DNA from: SG8-30 sp963695085 | GTDB taxonomy: Bacteria; Pseudomonadota; Gammaproteobacteria; Steroidobacterales; Steroidobacteraceae | Direction of reading: 5' to 3' | Length of the DNA: 64,000 bases | NCBI GenBank assembly: GCA_963695085.1 | Contig: CAVOFV010000003.1 | Span: 558,001-622,000 of the forward strand | Shown here: piece after piece, positions 54,653 to 64,000 of the stretch | How the letters are laid out: every line of letters begins with the position of its first letter | Numbering within the stretch: the stretch's first letter is position 1 | The notes under the pieces: model-generated | The model's database searches: none | Told to the model about the DNA's origin: nothing | What the model saw: only the letters and a program-made list of their open reading frames with translations | Program-made: the position numbers and the translations under genes

Positions 54653-55936
54653 ATGTACGCAGCCATGGTTGCACTGGCCGCACTGGCATTCGCGTCCGGC
54701 GCGCATGGCGACCCCGCGGCCACGGCAGCATCCACCGTCCGCTTCGCCACGTTCAACGTCTCCATGTTCCGTGCGCAGCAGGGTGAGTTGCGCGAGGAAC
54801 TCGCCGATCCTGCCATGGAGCAGGCGCGCCTGGCCGCCGCAATCCTGCAGGAAGTCCGTCCCGACGTCGTGCTGCTGAACGAGTTCGACTGGGATGCCCA
54901 GGGCGAGTCGGCCCGGCTGTTCAGGCACAACTTCCTGGCCACCGCACAAGGCGGCCGGCCGCCGCTCGACTATCCATACGCCTACGTGCCGGAGGTGAAC
55001 ACGGGCGTTGCCTCCGGCCTGGACCTCGACCGCGACGGGCGGGTCGTCACCGAGCCCGGCTCGCGCGCCTACGGTGGCGATGCTTTCGGCTTCGGCGAGT
55101 TTCCGGGTCAGTACGGATTCGTCGTGCTGTCACGCTTTCCGATAGACGTCGAGAAGGTGCGCAGCTTCCGCCTGCTGCGCTGGCGCGACCTGCCCGGCGC
55201 GGCGATCCCCGAGGGCTGGTATCCGCCGCAGGCCGTCGACCGGCTGCGCCTGTCGTCGAAGAACCACGTCGACGTACCGATCCACATTGGCGACCGCGTG
55301 GTGCACCTGCTCGCCAGTCACCCGACGCCGCCGACCTTCGACGGGCCGGAAGACCGCAACGGGGCACGCAACGCCGACGAGATCCGCTTCTGGTCCCTGT
55401 ACCTGCAGCAAGCTGACGCCGAGTGGCTGGTCGACGACCAGGGAAGGACCGGCGGCCTCGGCGACGGGTCCTTCGTGATCGCCGGCGACCTGAATTCGGA
55501 TCCCTCGGATGGCGACTCACGGCGCCAGGCCATCACGGACCTGCTGGCGAACCCCCGCCTGCAGGGCGCACCCGTTCCAGTCAGCGCCGGCGCGGCCGAG
55601 CAGTCCAGGCTGCAGGGCGGCATCAACGCCTCGCACGCCGGCGATCCCGCGCAGGACACCGCGGACTTCGCGGACCGGGACGTCGGCAACCTGCGGCTCG
55701 ATTACGTGCTGCCTTCAGTGGACATGCCCATCGAGCGCTCGGGCGTCTTCTGGCCGGTCGTCTCGGACCCACGGTTCGCGCTGGTCGGCACCTACCCCTT
55801 CCCCGTGTCGGACCACCGGCTCGTGTGGGTCGACGTCAGCCTCGTCGCGCGAGGGGCGCACGCGGCGCCCGCTATTCCGGTGGCGCCTGCCGGTGCTATC
55901 GTTTGCAGAACACTCATGACAGGACAATCAAGATGA
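54653..55936 (+). CDS. Exported endonuclease/exonuclease/phosphatase-fold protein
   Basis: 427 residues with a short signal peptide (about 1-19). The EEP fold is indicated by F-A-T-F-N-V near residue 31, a catalytic Glu in L-L-N-E-F-D, A-G-D-L-N-S-D near 280 and S-D-H-R near 395. The sequence resembles exported EEP proteins with a long insert. The substrate may be DNA, phospholipid or sugar phosphate. It overlaps the next gene's start by 4 bases. The preceding OYE gene ends 75 bases earlier. Confidence 0.87.
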   Translation: MYAAMVALAALAFASGAHGDPAATAASTVRFATFNVSMFRAQQGELREELADPAMEQARLAAAILQEVRPDVVLLNEFDWDAQGESARLFRHNFLATAQGGRPPLDYPYAYVPEVNTGVASGLDLDRDGRVVTEPGSRAYGGDAFGFGEFPGQYGFVVLSRFPIDVEKVRSFRLLRWRDLPGAAIPEGWYPPQAVDRLRLSSKNHVDVPIHIGDRVVHLLASHPTPPTFDGPEDRNGARNADEIRFWSLYLQQADAEWLVDDQGRTGGLGDGSFVIAGDLNSDPSDGDSRRQAITDLLANPRLQGAPVPVSAGAAEQSRLQGGINASHAGDPAQDTADFADRDVGNLRLDYVLPSVDMPIERSGVFWPVVSDPRFALVGTYPFPVSDHRLVWVDVSLVARGAHAAPAIPVAPAGAIVCRTLMTGQSR

Positions 55937-57765
55937 CTGGCAAGGTAAGGACTTTCTTCAGGCGCGCCGGAATTGCTGTGGCGGTGCTGCTGGTTGCGAC
56001 TGCCCTGTTCGTTGCCCACGAGTGGTATGCAAAGCCATTCTTCATCAACAACTTCTTCAATCGCGCGTTCATCCAGTTCATCTGGGACAAACCCGAGATG
56101 CTGACGTCCCTCGGTGTCCTTGAACAACTGGGCATGACAGGGCACAACGCCGAGTGGAACGACGATTCCGAGGCCGCGAATGACAAGGACCATGAATTCC
56201 TGCTGGGAATCATGGCGACAGTGGGTGAATACGATCCTGCCAAGCTGAGCGAGTCCGAAGTCCTTTCAGTTACGGTGCTGAGAGAGCTCCTGGGGGACCC
56301 GGAACAGGATCGCAGGTTCCGCTTCCACGACTACCCCGTAAATCAGTTGTTCGGGCTCCAGAACTCGATCCCGCGATTCCTGGACACCTTCCACAGGGTC
56401 AATTCCAGCAAGGACGCCGAGCACTACATCAGCCGGCTTTCGAAGATCGGCATCAAGATGGACCAGAACATGGAAGGCATCCTGATCCGCGAAAAGATGG
56501 GGATCATCCCGCCGACGTTTGTGATCGACAAGTCGGTCAAGATCATGCAGGACTTTGTCGCCCAGCCTGCACAGGAGAATGTCCTGTACACCTCGTTCGC
56601 GGACAAGCTGGAGAAGGTCGATAGCATTGATGACGCCGGCAAGGCCGCGTTCCTGGCCGCGGCAAAGACGCAGATAGAGGATGTCGTCTACCCGGCGTAC
56701 CGGGAGTACGCGGACTACTTCACCGCGTTGCGCGCCAAGTCCAACGATGACGCCGGCGTGTGGAAGCTGCCGGACGGCGAGGCTTACTACAAGTACCTGC
56801 TGCGCAGGCGCACCACGACTGACATGACGGCGGATGAGATCCACGCCATTGGCCTCGCCGAGGTGGAACGCATCCAGGCGGAAATGCTGGAGATCTTCGC
56901 CGCAGAGGGCTACGACCCGTCGCTGGGCGTCAAGGCGCTGTTTGACCAGCTTGCCGGCGAGGAGCGGTTCTACTACCCGGACACGGACGAGGGACGGGCG
57001 CAGATACTCGAGGACTACGCCGCGATCATCGAGGAGATCGAGGCAGGCGTATCCAGCGCATTCAACATCAAGCCCAAGGCACCGATCGTCGTGAAGAGGG
57101 TGCCAGAGTTCAGCCAGGCGACGGCATCCGGCGCTTACTACAACGGGCCGTCACGGGACGGCAGCCGGCCGGGAGTCTTTTACGCGAACCTGTTCAACAT
57201 CAAGGCCACGCCCAGGTACGGCATGCGCACGCTTGCGTATCACGAGGGTGTTCCGGGGCACCATTTCCAGATAGCGATCCAGAAGGAGCTGCAGGGCATT
57301 CCCGAGTTCAGGAAGGAAGCCGGCTTCACGGCCTATTCGGAAGGCTGGGGCCTGTACGCGGAGCGACTGGCCTGGGAGATGGGGTTCCAGGCGGATCCGT
57401 ACGACAACCTCGGGCGATTGCAGGACGAGCTGTTCCGCGCCGTGCGACTGGTCGTCGATACCGGCATCCATGCCAAGCGCTGGACCCGCGAGCAGGCCAT
57501 TGACTACATGCTTGCCAACACCGGTCTTGCGGAAAGCGACGTGACCGCGGAGATCGAGCGCTACATCGTCAATCCGGCGCAGGCGACGGCCTACAAGGTT
57601 GGCATGATGGAGCTGCTGCGTCTTCGCGCCGAGGCGCAGCAGGCGCTGGGCGAGAAGTTCGACATCCGCGACTTTCACGACGTCGTGCTGAAGAATGGCT
57701 CACTGCCGCTGACGGCCCTGCGTGAACTTGTGATGAAGTACATCGCGGGCAAGCAAGCCGGCTGA
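55933..57765 (+). CDS. DUF885-family membrane-anchored protein (predicted zinc peptidase)
   Basis: 610 residues from the ATG at 55933. An N-terminal TM/signal helix (about residues 12-30) is followed by an all-helical DUF885 domain. The motif H-E-G-V-P-G-H-H near residue 440 with a downstream E-G-W-G-L-Y-A-E is the M3/M32-like zinc site of this family, thought to be a metallopeptidase. It overlaps the EEP gene by 4 bases and ends before a strong bidirectional hairpin at 57835. The peptide target is unknown. Confidence 0.88.
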   Translation: MTGKVRTFFRRAGIAVAVLLVATALFVAHEWYAKPFFINNFFNRAFIQFIWDKPEMLTSLGVLEQLGMTGHNAEWNDDSEAANDKDHEFLLGIMATVGEYDPAKLSESEVLSVTVLRELLGDPEQDRRFRFHDYPVNQLFGLQNSIPRFLDTFHRVNSSKDAEHYISRLSKIGIKMDQNMEGILIREKMGIIPPTFVIDKSVKIMQDFVAQPAQENVLYTSFADKLEKVDSIDDAGKAAFLAAAKTQIEDVVYPAYREYADYFTALRAKSNDDAGVWKLPDGEAYYKYLLRRRTTTDMTADEIHAIGLAEVERIQAEMLEIFAAEGYDPSLGVKALFDQLAGEERFYYPDTDEGRAQILEDYAAIIEEIEAGVSSAFNIKPKAPIVVKRVPEFSQATASGAYYNGPSRDGSRPGVFYANLFNIKATPRYGMRTLAYHEGVPGHHFQIAIQKELQGIPEFRKEAGFTAYSEGWGLYAERLAWEMGFQADPYDNLGRLQDELFRAVRLVVDTGIHAKRWTREQAIDYMLANTGLAESDVTAEIERYIVNPAQATAYKVGMMELLRLRAEAQQALGEKFDIRDFHDVVLKNGSLPLTALRELVMKYIAGKQAG

Positions 57766-57834
57766 CCAACGTTCGTCGGTAGCAGTATCGTGAGCGGCAC
57801 CCGTGCGCCGCGACGGTGGGCGGCCCACACAGCA

Positions 57835-57863
57835 GAACGGCGGCGCTGAAAGCGCCGCCGTTC
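57835..57863. terminator. Bidirectional rho-independent terminator
   Basis: A perfect 13-bp inverted repeat (GAACGGCGGCGCT and its complement) around a 3-base loop lies between the convergent DUF885 and exported-KatG genes, 70 bases after the first stop and 52 bases from the second. A short T-rich stretch follows on the plus strand. Confidence 0.75.
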
Positions 57864-57914
57864 GTGTCTTCCATCAGTTGCGAGGGGCTGTTGGTCGCCC
57901 CTCTTCCACTGCGC

Positions 57915-60140
<2,226 letters not shown>

Positions 60141-60177
60141 TGATGTTCTCCCTTTGGTCAAGTCATCTCGAGTAACT

Positions 60178-60205
60178 GTCGCGGGCGGCGCCTGCCGCCC
60201 GCGAC
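60178..60205 (-). terminator. Perfect hairpin between the two katG genes
   Basis: GTCGCGGGCGGC (60178-60189) pairs with its complement (60194-60205) around a 4-base loop, in the 85-base gap between katG and the exported katG. It lacks a T-run on the minus strand, so it may be an mRNA-stabilising or partial attenuator hairpin rather than a true terminator. Confidence 0.55.
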
Positions 60206-60225
60206 TCAAGTCAGGCGTTCCAGGA

Positions 60226-62391
60226 TCAGGCAATGTCGAAGCGGTCGGCATTCATGACCTTCGTCCAGGCAGCGACGAAGTCCTTGACGAACTTCCTCTT
60301 GCCGTCGTTCTGTGCATAGACCTCGGCATAGGCGCGAAGCACCGAGTTGGACCCGAAGACCAGGTCGACCCGGGTCGCCGTCCATTTCACCTTGCCGCTC
60401 TTGCGGTCGCGGATCTCATAGAGGCCCTTGCCGACCGGCTTCCACAGGTACTTCATGTCCGTCAGGTTCACGAAGAAGTCGTTCGTCAGGGCGCCCTCAC
60501 GGTCGGTGAACACGCCGTGCCTGGTCCCGCCGTGGTTGGCGCCCAGCACGCGCATGCCGCCAACCAGCACCGTCATCTCGTGGGCGGTCAGGCCCATCAG
60601 CTGGGTGCGGTCGAGCAGCAACTCCTCGGCGCTGACGGCATAGTCCTTCTTCAGCCAGTTGCGATAGCCGTCGGCAACGGGTTCCAGCACCGCAAACGAC
60701 TCGGTGTCCGTCATCTCCTGCGTGGCATCGCCGCGACCCGGCGCGAAGGGAACAGCCACCTTGACGCGGGCCGCCTTGGCCGCCTGCTCGACGCCGACAT
60801 TGCCCGCCAGCACGATGACATCGGCCACGCTGGCGCCCGTCTCGGCGGCGATCTTCTCCAGTACGCGCAGCACCTTGGTGAGGCGCGCCGGCTCATTGCC
60901 TTCCCAGTCCTTCTGCGGAGCCAGGCGGATGCGGGCGCCGTTGGCGCCGCCGCGCATGTCGGAACCGCGGAAGGTGCGCGCGCTGTCCCAGGCCGTTGAC
61001 ACCATTTCACTGATCGTGAGGCCGCTGGCCGCGATCTTCGCCTTGACGGCCGCGACGTCGTAGTCCTTGCGGCCCGCAGGCACCGGATCCTGCCAGATCA
61101 GGTCTTCCTTCGGCACGTCCGGACCGATGTAGCGTGCCTTCGGCCCCATGTCGCGGTGGGTCAGCTTGAACCAGGCGCGTGCAAACACGTCCGAGAAGTA
61201 AGCGGGATCCTTGTAGAAGCGCTCCGAGATCTTGCGGTACGCCGGATCCATCTTCATGGCCATGTCGGCGTCGGTCATGATCGGGTTGTGGCGAATCTTG
61301 GGGTCCTCCACATCGACCGGCTTGTCTTCGTCCTTGATGTCGATGGGCTCCCACTGCCAGGCGCCGGCCGGGCTCTTCTTCAGTTCCCATTCGTAGTTGA
61401 GCAGCAGGTGGAAGTAGCCGTTGTCCCACTTGGTGGGGTGGGTGGTCCAGGCGCCTTCGAGGCCGCTGGTCACGGCATCGCGACCGATGCTTCGCGTCGT
61501 GTGGTTCATCCAGCCCAGGCCCTGCTCTTCTACGCCGGCTCCCTCCGGAGCGGGTCCGAGCCGGCTGGCATCGCCATTGCCATGAGCCTTGCCGACGGTA
61601 TGTCCGCCGGCGGTCAGCGCGACGGTTTCCTCGTCGTTCATCGCCATGCGGGCAAAGGTCACGCGGACGTCCTTGGCCGTCCGCAGCGGGTCGGGCTTGC
61701 CGCCGACGCCTTCCGGGTTGACGTAGATCAGGCCCATCTGCACCGCGGCCAGCGGGTTTTCCAGCGACTCGCGGTCATCGCCTTCGTAGCGGCTGGCGGC
61801 CAGCCACTCCTTCTCCGAACCCCAGTAGATGTCCTTCTCGGGATGCCAGATGTCTTCGCGGCCAAAACCGAAGCCGAAGATCTTCAGGCCCATCGACTCG
61901 TAGGCCATGTTGCCCGCCAGGATGATCAGGTCGGCCCAGCTGATCTTGTTGCCGTACTTCTTCTTGATCGGCCACAGCAGGCGCCGCGCCTTGTCGAGGT
62001 TCGCGTTGTCCGGCCAGGAATTGATCGGCGCAAAGCGCTGGTTGCCCGTGCCGCCACCCCCGCGGCCGTCAGCCGTGCGGTAGGTGCCGGCCGCATGCCA
62101 CGCCATGCGGATCATCAGGCCGCCGTAGTGGCCCCAGTCCGCCGGCCACCAGGCCTGGTTCTTGGTCATCAGGGCCTTGAGGTCCTTCTTGAGCGCCTCG
62201 ACCTTGAGCTTCTTCAGCTCTTTCCGATAGTTGAAGCCCTTGCCCAGCGGGTTGGTCTTGGTGTCGTGCTGGTGCAGGATGTCGAGGTTGAGCGCCTTCG
62301 GCCACCACTCCATGTTCGACATGTCGGTCGAGGTGGCGCCGCCGTGCATCACGGGGCACTTGCCTGCGCTATCTGGGTTGCGGTCGTTCAT
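60226..62391 (-). CDS. katG: Catalase-peroxidase (KatG), cytosolic
   Basis: 721 residues, with AGAGGAAG before the ATG. It has the two-domain KatG structure. The catalytic domain has R-M-A-W-H-A-A-G (distal Arg, Trp, His), Y-V-N-P-E-G (cross-link Tyr) and proximal G-G-H-T-V-G-K-A-H. The C-terminal domain lacks heme motifs, as usual. No signal peptide: it detoxifies cytosolic hydrogen peroxide. It starts 57 bases after the Fur-family regulator, the furA-katG arrangement known from actinobacteria and some proteobacteria. Confidence 0.97.
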   Translation of the reverse strand: MNDRNPDSAGKCPVMHGGATSTDMSNMEWWPKALNLDILHQHDTKTNPLGKGFNYRKELKKLKVEALKKDLKALMTKNQAWWPADWGHYGGLMIRMAWHAAGTYRTADGRGGGGTGNQRFAPINSWPDNANLDKARRLLWPIKKKYGNKISWADLIILAGNMAYESMGLKIFGFGFGREDIWHPEKDIYWGSEKEWLAASRYEGDDRESLENPLAAVQMGLIYVNPEGVGGKPDPLRTAKDVRVTFARMAMNDEETVALTAGGHTVGKAHGNGDASRLGPAPEGAGVEEQGLGWMNHTTRSIGRDAVTSGLEGAWTTHPTKWDNGYFHLLLNYEWELKKSPAGAWQWEPIDIKDEDKPVDVEDPKIRHNPIMTDADMAMKMDPAYRKISERFYKDPAYFSDVFARAWFKLTHRDMGPKARYIGPDVPKEDLIWQDPVPAGRKDYDVAAVKAKIAASGLTISEMVSTAWDSARTFRGSDMRGGANGARIRLAPQKDWEGNEPARLTKVLRVLEKIAAETGASVADVIVLAGNVGVEQAAKAARVKVAVPFAPGRGDATQEMTDTESFAVLEPVADGYRNWLKKDYAVSAEELLLDRTQLMGLTAHEMTVLVGGMRVLGANHGGTRHGVFTDREGALTNDFFVNLTDMKYLWKPVGKGLYEIRDRKSGKVKWTATRVDLVFGSNSVLRAYAEVYAQNDGKRKFVKDFVAAWTKVMNADRFDIA

Positions 62392-62448
62392 TCGGTCTTC
62401 CTCTCGATGAAATAGTTGGTAGTGGATGTGGTTGTCGGTGGCGGCGAC

Positions 62449-62892
62449 TTACGCGCCGCGCTTGCGTCTTGGCGTGGTCGTCTTGCGGCATTTCGGGCAG
62501 CGGCCCCAGTAGACGACCTCGGCTTCGTCAATCTCGAAGCCGTGATCGTCGTCCGCGGTGAGGCAAGGCCTCGCGCCGACCGCGCAGTCGATGTCGAACA
62601 TCGTCCCGCAGCCCCGGCAGATCAGGTGATGATGGTTGTCGCCCACGCGATCCTCGTACCGGGCGGCGGCGCCGGCCGGCTGGATCCGGCGGATGAGGTT
62701 CTTGTCCACCAGGACGCCGAGCGTGTCGTACACCGCCTGGCGGGAAACCGAACCGATGACTGCCCGCACGTCTTCGATCAGCGCGTCGGCCGTGGCGTGG
62801 GGATGGGACGACACGGCGCGCAGCAGGGCCAGCCGCTGGGCCGTCACCTGCATGCCGTTCTGGCGCAGCAGCTGCTCGAATTTATTGGTCAT
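62449..62892 (-). CDS. Fur-family regulator (FurA/PerR-like)
   Basis: 147 residues from the ATG at 62892; an ATG at 62901 lies in the predicted -10 box and is unlikely. Winged helix (about residues 1-80) with the S-R-Q-A-V-Y-D-T-L recognition helix; the dimerisation domain has D-N-H-H-H-L and two CXXC pairs (C-R-G-C and C-P-K-C) for structural zinc. Position directly before katG and the operator in its promoter argue for a peroxide sensor that represses its own operon. Start is predicted to be leaderless. Confidence 0.9.
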   Translation of the reverse strand: MTNKFEQLLRQNGMQVTAQRLALLRAVSSHPHATADALIEDVRAVIGSVSRQAVYDTLGVLVDKNLIRRIQPAGAAARYEDRVGDNHHHLICRGCGTMFDIDCAVGARPCLTADDDHGFEIDEAEVVYWGRCPKCRKTTTPRRKRGA

Positions 62893-62899
62893 GTGCTTC

Positions 62900-62935
62900 A
62901 TTATAGTGCTAATTCTGGATATTGTCCAGAATTAG
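62900..62935 (-). promoter_or_regulatory. Promoter and operator of the fur-katG-katG operon
   Basis: On the minus strand TGGACA (62923-62928), 17 bases, then TATAAT (62900-62905). The ATG at 62892 begins 8 bases after the -10 box, so the mRNA may start at the codon (leaderless). A perfect 11-bp inverted repeat CTAATTCTGGA/TCCAGAATTAG (62909-62935, 5-base spacer) covers the -35 box and spacer, the expected position for a Fur/PerR-type repressor. The repeat is unlikely by chance in this GC-rich DNA. Confidence 0.75.
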
Positions 62936-63093
62936 ACTATGTACGACAATCGGACGCAGCCAGCTCGACCTGTTGATAACAACTTTATATATATCAAGGT
63001 ATTAGGTGAGTCTTGGCTGCCTCTTATCTGCCAGCGGCGGAACCAGGAACGCCTGGACCATGAAAGGTCTGTTTATTGCTTATTTGCTTAGAT

Positions 63094-63111
63094 TATAGTT
63101 AACAAACTATA
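63094..63111 (+). promoter_or_regulatory. Likely operator of the XRE regulator gene
   Basis: A perfect dyad TATAGTT-AACA-AACTATA lies 24 bases before the ATG at 63136, in an AT-rich stretch with promoter-like TTGCTT hexamers upstream. A position overlapping the promoter is typical of autoregulating XRE antitoxin-type repressors. Confidence 0.6.
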
Positions 63112-63135
63112 CACCTCGAATCGAGCCGCACAGTC

Positions 63136-63594
63136 ATGACCGACCAAGCCCGGGCAGCAATACAAGCCCTGCGCAGCGACCTGGCCCTGCAGATCGCGCG
63201 CCACGTCGGACGCAGCGGGCAGACTCAGGCCGCCACGGCAGAGCGCCTGGCCATTCCCCAGCCCACGATGAGCAAGATCATGCGTGGGCAGGTGGATGCA
63301 GTGTCGCTCGAACTGATGCTGAAGATCGCGGTGCGCGCCGGACTCGCCGTCGTGCTGCAGACCGGCAAGGACCCAGCGGAAGCCGGGGTGTATGTCTCCG
63401 GCATCAAGGCACCAAGACCCGCACGCAGCAAGTCCCGTCTTGCCGAAGAGGCGCGTCATGCAGTGAGTGAGAGCATTCGTTCCTGGAATCCGGAGAAACG
63501 CCTCGAGGCCCACCTGAAGCACAGCGAACTCGTCACCGCGCTGCGGCGCGCCGCGACGGGCAGCAGCGGCACTCGTGCCCGGAGCGCCAGGTGA
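63136..63594 (+). CDS. XRE-family helix-turn-helix protein (antitoxin-like)
   Basis: 152 residues. An HTH of the XRE/HigA type (about residues 28-70; T-Q-A-A-T-A-E-R-L ... P-T-M-S-K-I-M-R-G) followed by a basic C-terminal region with a helical segment (about 100-140). Its stop overlaps the next start (GTGA), indicating translational coupling with the nucleotidyltransferase-like protein. The pair resembles two-gene toxin-antitoxin modules in which the DNA-binding partner represses the operon. Operator at 63094-63111. Confidence 0.85.
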   Translation: MTDQARAAIQALRSDLALQIARHVGRSGQTQAATAERLAIPQPTMSKIMRGQVDAVSLELMLKIAVRAGLAVVLQTGKDPAEAGVYVSGIKAPRPARSKSRLAEEARHAVSESIRSWNPEKRLEAHLKHSELVTALRRAATGSSGTRARSAR

Positions 63595-64000
63595 AGACCA
63601 CCGGTCCCGGACAATCGCTCCTCCTGCTCCTGGATGTCGTCGCCGCGCTCGACGAGCAGGGCATCAGGTATGGGGTCGTGGGCGCCATCGCCGCCTCGGT
63701 GTATGGCACGGTTCGCGCCACAACCGATGCTGACGCGCTCGTTTCCGCGCCGCTGCCCAGGCTGGTCAATCTCGAAAGGACGCTGCGGAAAGACGGATTG
63801 ACGGTGGAACTCCGCCGGGGCGATGCCGACGATCCCATACCGGCATTGCTTACGATCAGCGATCAGTTCGGAAATCGCGTAGACCTGCTCGGCGGTCTTC
63901 GCGGCCTCGACCCTGATGCATTCGATCGAACAGTCGGGGTCCCATTTTCCGGGACGACGCTGCAAATAATCGGGCGAGAGGACTTCATCGCGATGAAGTG
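63591..64000 (+). CDS. Nucleotidyltransferase-like protein (MNT/AbiEii type), 3' partial
   Basis: The GTG at 63591 overlaps the XRE stop and the frame is open to the window end (about 136 residues visible). The sequence contains Y-G-V-V-G-A-I-A-A-S-V-Y-G followed by R-A-T-T-D-A-D-A, which matches the G-x-A ... R-x-T-x-D-x-D signature of minimal nucleotidyltransferases of the AbiEii/DUF6036 group, and ends in G-R-E-D-F-I-A-M-K, another family hallmark. Predicted toxin or modifier of the pair. The rest lies outside the window. Confidence 0.8.
   Translation, partial: MKTTGPGQSLLLLLDVVAALDEQGIRYGVVGAIAASVYGTVRATTDADALVSAPLPRLVNLERTLRKDGLTVELRRGDADDPIPALLTISDQFGNRVDLLGGLRGLDPDAFDRTVGVPFSGTTLQIIGREDFIAMK

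Overview
The window is 64 kb of GC-rich, densely coding DNA with many GTG starts and 4-bp ATGA/GTGA overlaps. Outer-membrane barrels, lipoproteins, a TolQ/TolR-type motor and TlpA thioredoxins show a Gram-negative envelope. Gene content suits a heterotrophic aerobic Pseudomonadota, most likely a gammaproteobacterium (inference; no rRNA or marker gene is present). I see no rRNA, tRNA, CRISPR array, phage or insertion sequence.

Region 1 (1-24 kb) is a large envelope locus. It opens with the end of a beta-barrel gene and a lipoprotein gene. A nine-gene minus-strand run follows (11252 down to 1915): a TlpA-like thioredoxin, a small exported protein, two TPR proteins, another small exported protein, one ExbB/TolQ, two ExbD/TolR and one TonB-like protein with an AgmX/PglI-type C-terminus. 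One motor plus two TolR paralogues plus TPR proteins recalls the core of the myxobacterial Agl/Glt gliding and Nfs spore-coat machines. Upstream of it on the same strand are three exported proteins: a CXXCH protein, a LamG lipoprotein with two CXXCH modules and a Tat-exported protein. Divergently on the plus strand lie a beta-propeller heme lipoprotein (frameshifted), two small beta-barrel proteins, a TlpA protein, a DUF4266 lipoprotein and a DUF3570 barrel. These face apbE (FAD:protein FMN transferase).

Region 2 (24-31 kb) holds a metallo-beta-lactamase-fold enzyme, an FAD/GcvT fusion of the dimethylglycine dehydrogenase type, a DUF4398-like lipoprotein, and two tandem L,D-transpeptidases with a third exported partner.

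Region 3 (31-45 kb) is metabolic. Methylmalonyl-CoA mutase, MeaB, propionyl-CoA carboxylase beta and alpha and a VOC epimerase-like protein form a compact propionyl-CoA to succinyl-CoA operon. Glutamate dehydrogenase follows, then two paralogous PEP-synthase-type ATP-grasp proteins, one of them fused to a Pol-beta-type nucleotidyltransferase. This pair is the best candidate for an undescribed system.

Region 4 (45-57.8 kb) is a mixed set: a metallophosphoesterase, a tethered triheme cytochrome, a tautomerase and a cupin opposite a winged-helix/TPR regulator, a DsbA-like protein, a lower-GC FkbM methyltransferase patch, a PBP7-type DD-peptidase, a frameshifted Old Yellow Enzyme, an exported EEP-fold protein and a DUF885 metalloprotein.

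Region 5 (57.9-64 kb) is a peroxide-defence operon, Fur-family regulator - katG - exported katG, with a clear operator and an apparently leaderless promoter. After it comes the start of an XRE/nucleotidyltransferase pair that runs off the window. Both broken genes carry a +1 shift beside CCWGG sites, so sequencing error is a real alternative to mutation.
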